Positions 58,640 through 64,000 of a DNA stretch of 64,000 nucleotides are shown here, one piece after another (the stretch's first letter is position 1; every line of letters starts with the position of its first letter). Under the pieces are notes generated by a model. That model saw only the letters and a program-made list of their open reading frames with translations, was not told where the DNA came from and searched no databases. The stretch is taken from the NCBI RefSeq assembly GCF_963966145.1, contig NC_091049.1, forward strand, positions 27,838,001 to 27,902,000, read 5' to 3'. This stretch comes from Tenebrio molitor. Its lineage: Eukaryota > Arthropoda > Insecta > Coleoptera > Tenebrionidae. The translations under genes were made by a program, and so were the position numbers.

Positions 58640-60370
58640 AATTGGTTTGACAAAGTAATACAAATTCAATTGATTGTTGTGGAAACTCTAAAAATTCCAA
58701 TTTAGAATTGAAATATTGAGGGAATGTCGAGAAAAACTGAAATACGTACAATACTGACAACATATTCCAGATTTGTTTAAATGAACAAACAGTTCTGTTT
58801 TCTTGGTTAACTAAGCTTTCTATCCTTGCGTTTAGTTTCTAGTTTTTTTCTCTACTTTATCATCATTTAAATTTCAACATGATACCGTATCAATTAGGAA
58901 ATTAATTAATACAATAAATTTTTAACATATCTCTGACCTGGATCCGTATACAATAAATTGAGCCAGATTACTGTTAATATTTTTTTTTTTGTACAATATA
59001 GAAATTAATGAGAAAAATATTGTTTACAATATTAAGTTAGTTATTTTGATACATTTAAAGTGAAACAGTGAACATTTTTGAATTTATCATGTTGTGTTTG
59101 TTTCACTTCGTATTGAGGAAACCAAACAAAGAAATAAATTTGTAAATCACAGTATTGGATAAGTCTAATAGTTATTTACAGTAAGAGTGAGGAAGGCAAA
59201 GCTTTCGTTCACGCGAACTGAATGGACGATACAATCCAAGTGAACAAAAGCGGCCTTACTCTCGAGTGCTGTATTTGGTTTTGTTTGATACCTCCTCAAA
59301 AAGTGAGTCTGTAACTTTGTATTCAAAATTTTAAATTAAAATTTGTATATTACATTTTTGGACGGATCTGTTGCTATGGAAAAAATAAAATACAAAATAT
59401 ACAAGGTTCTGTAACGTCAATAAAGTGGTTGAGTGCTCGTCGTGGAGATGTTCTTGATGGTGTCATGGAAGAAGCAATTGCCGCGAGGTATCAAATGTAC
59501 TAAATGTAACACACAAATTCTTTTGATAAAATCGAATTTGTATTATGCGTGAATAAGGACTATGAGTGAAACACAGTGAGCGAAAAACGATGAGTGAAAC
59601 ACAGTGGGCGAAAGTGAAGTGAACAAAGAGAAACCTTCACCCACTGGTAACTATGGATGCAGACTGACTTTCTACGGAGGTATCGAACAAAGTATTGTTT
59701 CGGTATTATTTTGACAAATTGTACACAAGAAGTGTCACTGTCTGGTATGCGGACTATGTACAAGACTCAATGGAAAATTGTTTACTGTATGGAATCGACC
59801 TTACAGTTTTGAAGATTTTGACGACGGTGATTCGATATGGAAAAAAGTCTCCTTCACTCATATTGATAAATCAATTAAGCGACAAGCAGTGAGCGCTTAA
59901 CCTATTTTTAAAACTGTTCGATTATTAATTGTATTAGAAATGACGTTTATGAGTACTTAAAATACACTGCTTTTAACTGATCCTTATACTAGGACTAATA
60001 ACTTGGGACACACCAAAATGTACCATTTTTGCTGTCGACACTAAAAGACAGACTAAACCATCTACGAAGTCGTTAATCCGTCAGCCAATTTAAATGTTTA
60101 TTGGAAAATTTATGAAGCATTAATCCACATTATAAATTCTATGTATAGATAAATGATCAAGCTAGATATTGACTGGAAGTAAATGGAACAAAACAGTAGA
60201 CAGACAAATGCTCAATTCAATTATGATGAAAAATTAATAACAAAATTCCTCCATGAAGGCGTGAGTTTGAAAATTTTTAAAATTAGTATCTACAAATCTA
60301 CGACAACATCTGATGTTTCAATAAGAGGGTGTCGTCCCTAACCTTGTATTTCAAGCGGGTTTAGTGATGC
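58640..60370. other. AT-rich intergenic stretch between receptor copies
   Basis: It holds a possible receptor exon relic (59110-59175), an imperfect hairpin (59181-59265) and a 28-bp direct repeat of GAGTGAAACACAGTGRGCGA near 59564-59611. No intact gene is visible. Confidence 0.5.
59110..59175 (-). pseudogene. Possible relic of odorant receptor exon 2
   Basis: The plus strand AAAGAAATAAATTTGTAAATCACAG with GATAAGT is similar to 57870-57905 of the receptor gene (AAGAAATAAATTTGCAAAAC with GCATAAGT). On the minus strand it would read TYPIL-stop-FTNLFLCLVSS against TYAILWVLQIYFFISS. It is short and AT-rich, so this is tentative. It would indicate an older dead receptor copy between the two good ones. 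Confidence 0.35.
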
Positions 60371-60371
60371 T

Positions 60372-60760
60372 TTAAATGTGCCGCCAGGTACTATTGGGAG
60401 CACGGAATTTCGGGTAGATTTGAAATTTGACTGATATAAGAGGTGAAATAGGCTTTAGACGTATTAATAACCTCATTTTAACCTCTACTATTGTCACATG
60501 TCATTTTGGAAAATTGCATTAATCAATACTGAAAAGTTGCAAGTGGTTAGATGTGATTTTCTGAACTGAACAGTATTTTATTAAACTTTGGAAATTAACA
60601 ATTATGACATTTATGACAATAAAGCTTCGACTATATTGGTTTTTTTTAAATGACATATAAATTGCTGCCCGAAATTCCGTGCTCCCAATAGTACCATCTT
60701 ATGACCTCTTCTCTTTTTTTTATATTACAGATTACTGCACTAATCTTGTTAACGTATTAG
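60372..60760 (+). pseudogene. Reverse transcriptase fragment split by a MITE
   Basis: Before the MITE the sequence reads GTGCCGCCAGGTA (V-P-P-G-T), and after it resumes with CCATCTTATGACC and a frame giving FFYITDYCTNLVNVL. Removing the insertion restores a V-P-x-G-T-I-L-x-P-L-x-F-F-Y-I pattern typical of the RT core. It is related to the fragment at 55828-55893. Confidence 0.55.
60391..60691. mobile_element. 301-bp MITE with perfect 24-bp terminal repeats
   Basis: The left end starts CTATTGGGAGCACGGAATTT, followed by CGGG. The right end is its perfect complement (60668-60691). TA flanks both sides (60389-60390 and 60692-60693). The interior is non-coding. It is inserted in an RT relic, so the target can be reconstructed by eye and the TA duplication confirmed. 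Confidence 0.9.
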
Positions 60761-61395
60761 AGGCGAAGATGTAATTGCTACGCCTGCGGGAATTATCATT
60801 ATTAATGTTTTCCATATTCTACAGTGCGATCGAAAATTAAAAAAAATCGAGAAAACCGTAATTAATACGCTTTACGTACACGTAAAAATTTAATTCAAAT
60901 GTCATTACAATAGTAAATGTCATTATTTATTATTGACTATTAAAATTTGCAATTACAATATGTCACTTTAGAGCAAACAATTTTCATTGTGCAGTGTTAC
61001 TTCAGAAATGGAGAAAGACTTGAGAAGGGCGAATGGTCCCATTCTACACCTTGAGTTTTTGAATATTGAAAAATTTATACGGTTGGAAACAGAATAAAAA
61101 GTACTTCCAAAATCCAAAAATTTGCTGAATTTAAAATCGCCACACCCCTTCGAGATTTTTTCCAAAAAATTAATATCGACGGAATTACTGAATTTATGCG
61201 TTACTTGATTTCCACACGATAATAATAATAAATGAAAACTTTTGTCTCTTCAATGTTCCATCGAAATGGGAAAGTACCAACTCTAAACAATTAAGGATGT
61301 TCTATTTTTATTAAGTAAAAAATAAAACAGTTTAGTTGCACCGGTAACGACACCCATGATAGATGGGGTTATATTACTTACTATGTATTAATATA

Positions 61396-62801
61396 CAGAG
61401 TGATCAACAAGAAACCAAATCAAGAGTGCTACCTCATCTTTTGTTTTATCGAAACGTATTTCTATCATGGATCAGCCGCTTTTATTTACTTGCTGTGGCC
61501 ACTCGTTTTGTTGGTTGCCTACCTCTCAAAAATCTATCATTAATTGCCTTTATAAATTTTTTGTAATTCATGAATAATAGATTTAAAAGCAAGTTATAAT
61601 TAATTATTATTTATTATTGATTAAGGAAAAAACACACAGTTACACAAAATTCCTTTATAAGGCACAATCTTGAGTTACAAAATTTTAAAAATAATTATTT
61701 TTCACAATTCTTTGTTTTGTTGTTTTCTGTAAGAAAAGTGTAAAAGTTATTATTCTCTAATTTTTGGGTAATTGAGAACTTACTCGTATCTTTTCTAGCA
61801 GTGTTTAAAACATTTAAATTACTCCAAGGTCAAAAAATAAGTTTTCACAAAAACTGCTCAAAATGTTCTCCATTGTGGTCCAGACAGAATCAAACTCGCC
61901 TCTCATAATTCAAAAACCCTTATGAAGCTGTCAGTTTGTTTAGGGTAATGTGTGGGTTTTATTTTTTGCAACGCACAAAGGGAAACAAATTAATTTCCTT
62001 CTTAAAAAATTTCTGATAAGTGCCATAACACAATTTAACTTGTTGTCTTAAACGCCTTATGGAAGTTGAGGGATGTTCCTTAATAATTTGTTGAACATTT
62101 TGCACCATTTCTAAAATTTGAACTAAGGACTGACCTGACTTCTTCTTAATGATGGGTTATGATTTGCTAAAATTAGGCACTATAATTTTAAGACATTGAT
62201 AAACTTGTTGATAACCAATACCATCAGGTTCGGACATCTGGCTTAAAATTCTTTGGTGTAAGGGGGTACAAAGTAAGGCCAGTCTTCATTTTCTTGTTTC
62301 ACCCTCTTTCGAAAAAAATCTAATAAAAATGCCTTCTCTTTAATGGTAAAACCCATTTTACAACTTATTCTGGGATAATTATTGCTTACAACTTCAATAA
62401 ACGTCTGTAAACTTTGCCGAAATCGAAGATTTGTTTTCTAGGTTAAATCACTTAAATTGTCAACAACAACAACCTTGAATTTGTGACATTTCAGCGAAGC
62501 ATCTCCGTACCAGTAGCGTCGCGTTTGGCAATAAAGATGATAATTTACTTACTCTTACAAATGTAAAATGTTGCTCTTGTTAATCTTATAAATTGTTTCC
62601 CTTATCTTATAATAATAATAAAATCCACAATTATAATTCCAACGTCTAAAATTCATAAAGTATCATTTTTTATTAAGTAGCATTTGAGACCATAAATTGT
62701 CTACGCCCATGTTTTGACCGCTTATGTGCATATGATTTTGCTACGACGTGACCGATAATTTGCAACGCTTGCTCTGATTTGGATTCTTGTTGATCACTCT
62801 G
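61396..62801 (-). mobile_element. Mariner-like transposon, internally deleted
   Basis: The 27-bp terminal inverted repeats CAGAGTGATCAACAAGAA plus MCCAAATCA differ at one position. TA flanks both ends (61394-61395 and 62802-62803). The 1406-bp element carries a broken transposase on the minus strand (61845-62356). The catalytic DDE segment is missing, so it would depend on a transposase supplied from elsewhere. Confidence 0.85.
61845..62356 (-). pseudogene. Broken mariner-like transposase
   Basis: The minus strand begins MGFTIKEKAFLLDFFRKR, a helix-turn-helix-like start. After a stop and frameshift it continues with KSGQSLVQILEMVQNVQQII, KEHPSTSIRRLRQQVKL and INLFPFVRCKK. This fits the paired-type DNA-binding region N-V-x-x-I/V-x-x-x-P-x-x-S-I-R-R-L ... 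L-x-x-F-P-Y of insect mariner-type transposases. A C-terminal piece DHNGEHFEQFL and a stop lie near 61848-61885. Everything between, including the DDE triad, is deleted. Confidence 0.7.
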
Positions 62802-62803
62802 TA

Positions 62804-63190
62804 GCATCAATGTATTGTTTTGTTACGTGTCAATAACAAATTAATAATTTTTTTCTCATGTCAGTATTTTTCCATTTGTGGAGTGGTTCTCTAGTGCGTT
62901 GTTTCTGCTCACTTTCCCTGTGTTTTGGACAAAAATATTTAAATTTTCTTACATTTCCAACAATATTTCTCATTTCTGAAAATGCAATTTTACCTTCAAC
63001 TCTTTGTTAATGATAATTTCGGAAAATACACTAAACATAAAGATGGTTCCTAGTTACAGTTAACACATAAATGTAATGAATAATTATTACAACCCTAGGT
63101 TTTTAAGAACATACGCATTTCTTTCAATGAACTCTTAGTTTTGTTTTCGTGACAAAATCTACTGCACTACACTTTAGGTATTAAATAGTA
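62804..63190. other. AT-rich spacer, no feature seen
   Basis: No coding signal or repeat partner. It ends where similarity to the 3' flank of the first receptor gene begins. Confidence 0.5.
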
Positions 63191-63292
63191 ATTAACGATG
63201 TAAAACATTTTATGTAGTTGGTTGTTTTGGTGCGTCTAATATCTGAAGTGTTTGAGTTAATTAATGATGTGTTGAATACAATATAATCTGTT

Positions 63293-64000
63293 TTACTTCA
63301 CATTGAGAAAAACTGAAATGACCGAGTACAGACTCTTGCATATCTATAAAAAACAAAAATATTGTAACAAACTTCAAACGATAATAAATACCAAACTTAC
63401 AAAAAGTAACATGCGATTGTTGATCACAAAGTTTTCCGAAAATCTTACATTAATAGGTCTGGTAGCTGCAGTAAGAATCGTTAGAAAAAGTTTCTTATTC
63501 TTCATATTCCAGGTGTACCATTGTAAGGTGGTACACTCTAGAAAAATCTTCTCTGACTGAAAAAATATGTCTAATTAATATTTCTTGTCCTTTAGAGATA
63601 TTTACCTCATCTTCTAATGCATGTCCCCCAGCAATGATACAACAAGTGTTTGTAATAAGAACAACGGAAAGCACACAGTTAGGCCACCATATCGCATCCT
63701 ATAGATTACAAATATCATACTTATTGTCAAACAATCAATGTCAATCTATTCACAAACCTGTAAAAAGGAAAAAGCGTAACTTAGGGCAATGATGACAGTA
63801 CCAATAGCAAAGGGTATTATGAGATTACCCATAATCATCAATGTGTTTTGTTGCCACCTGGAAATGAGGTAAATAAATTAAGTCAAAAGTCAAAGTGATT
63901 ATCAGAGGTGTATGGTAAAAGTTAAAATAAAAGGGATTACCGGATGAAATCGCAATGTCTGTCGATGACAATTTTCAGTTGAGTTTGGATCGCCTCTTGA
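63293..64000 (-). CDS. Second odorant receptor copy, 3' part only
   Basis: It matches the gene at 56589-58155 exon for exon: end of exon 3 (64000..63941), exon 4 (63857..63758), exon 5 (63698..63606), exon 6 (63556..63401) and exon 7 (63343..63293, stop TAA). All splice sites and phases are conserved. The frame is intact over about 150 codons. Amino-acid changes visible against copy 1 include V/A and Y/N at the start of exon 5, N/K and I/L in exon 6, I/T in exon 6, and I/V near the C-terminus (VFLNVK). Exons 1, 2 and most of exon 3 lie beyond the window. The similarity extends into introns and the 3' flank from about 63195, so the duplication is recent. Ligand unknown. Confidence 0.87.

Overview
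This window looks like intergenic or heterochromatin-adjacent DNA from an insect genome, most likely a beetle and plausibly a tenebrionid close to Tribolium. The evidence is an insect-type odorant receptor gene with very short introns (about 40-100 bp), a tandem second copy, a Crypton-like tyrosine recombinase gene, mariner-type remnants, many TA-flanked small inverted-repeat elements, and large arrays of satellites with a ~170 bp monomer. The species call is inference. Most open reading frames in the window are chance or repeat-derived.

Left part (1-13 kb): a two-exon Crypton-like tyrosine recombinase gene (minus strand, 1757..640) sits between 25-bp perfect inverted repeats. It is followed by a hairpin, a long pyrimidine-rich stretch containing a 350-bp palindrome, and decayed reverse-transcriptase scraps. 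A purine-rich tandem repeat with a long GAA/AAG microsatellite comes next; its third unit has received a ~279-bp GC-rich segment whose near-identical source lies 1.2 kb downstream.

Middle part (13-53 kb): this is organised by satellites. Family A (~476 bp unit) forms a plus array at 13.4-15.5 kb and an inverted array at 18.1-19.2 kb. Family B (~170 bp monomer) forms five arrays of alternating orientation: 28.05-30.5 (+), 34.99-37.56 (-), 38.64-42.2 (+), 45.9-47.3 (-) and 48.6-52.9 kb (+). Different arrays have different higher-order units (854 bp, ~1.0 kb, ~660 bp). Many monomers carry a conserved GC-rich box, ATGGTGGAGGCGCCGGGAT, in otherwise AT-rich and diverged DNA. Arrays two and three form one giant inverted repeat around a 1.1 kb unique spacer. 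GC-rich single-copy islands separate the arrays, and some arrays are bracketed by imperfect direct copies of the same flanking island. Foldback elements, a 5S-rRNA-like SINE candidate, MITEs and a Tc1/mariner transposase fragment are scattered through this part.

Right part (53-64 kb): a complete seven-exon odorant receptor gene (minus strand, 58155..56589, predicted 401 aa) and the 3' part of a very similar second copy (64000..63293) show a recent tandem duplication. A decayed receptor exon may lie between them. The interval also holds a MITE nested inside a reverse-transcriptase relic and an internally deleted mariner-like element with 27-bp terminal repeats.

All coordinates were worked out by eye. 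Splice sites were chosen by GT/AG, phase and protein-family fit. Identity levels are visual estimates.
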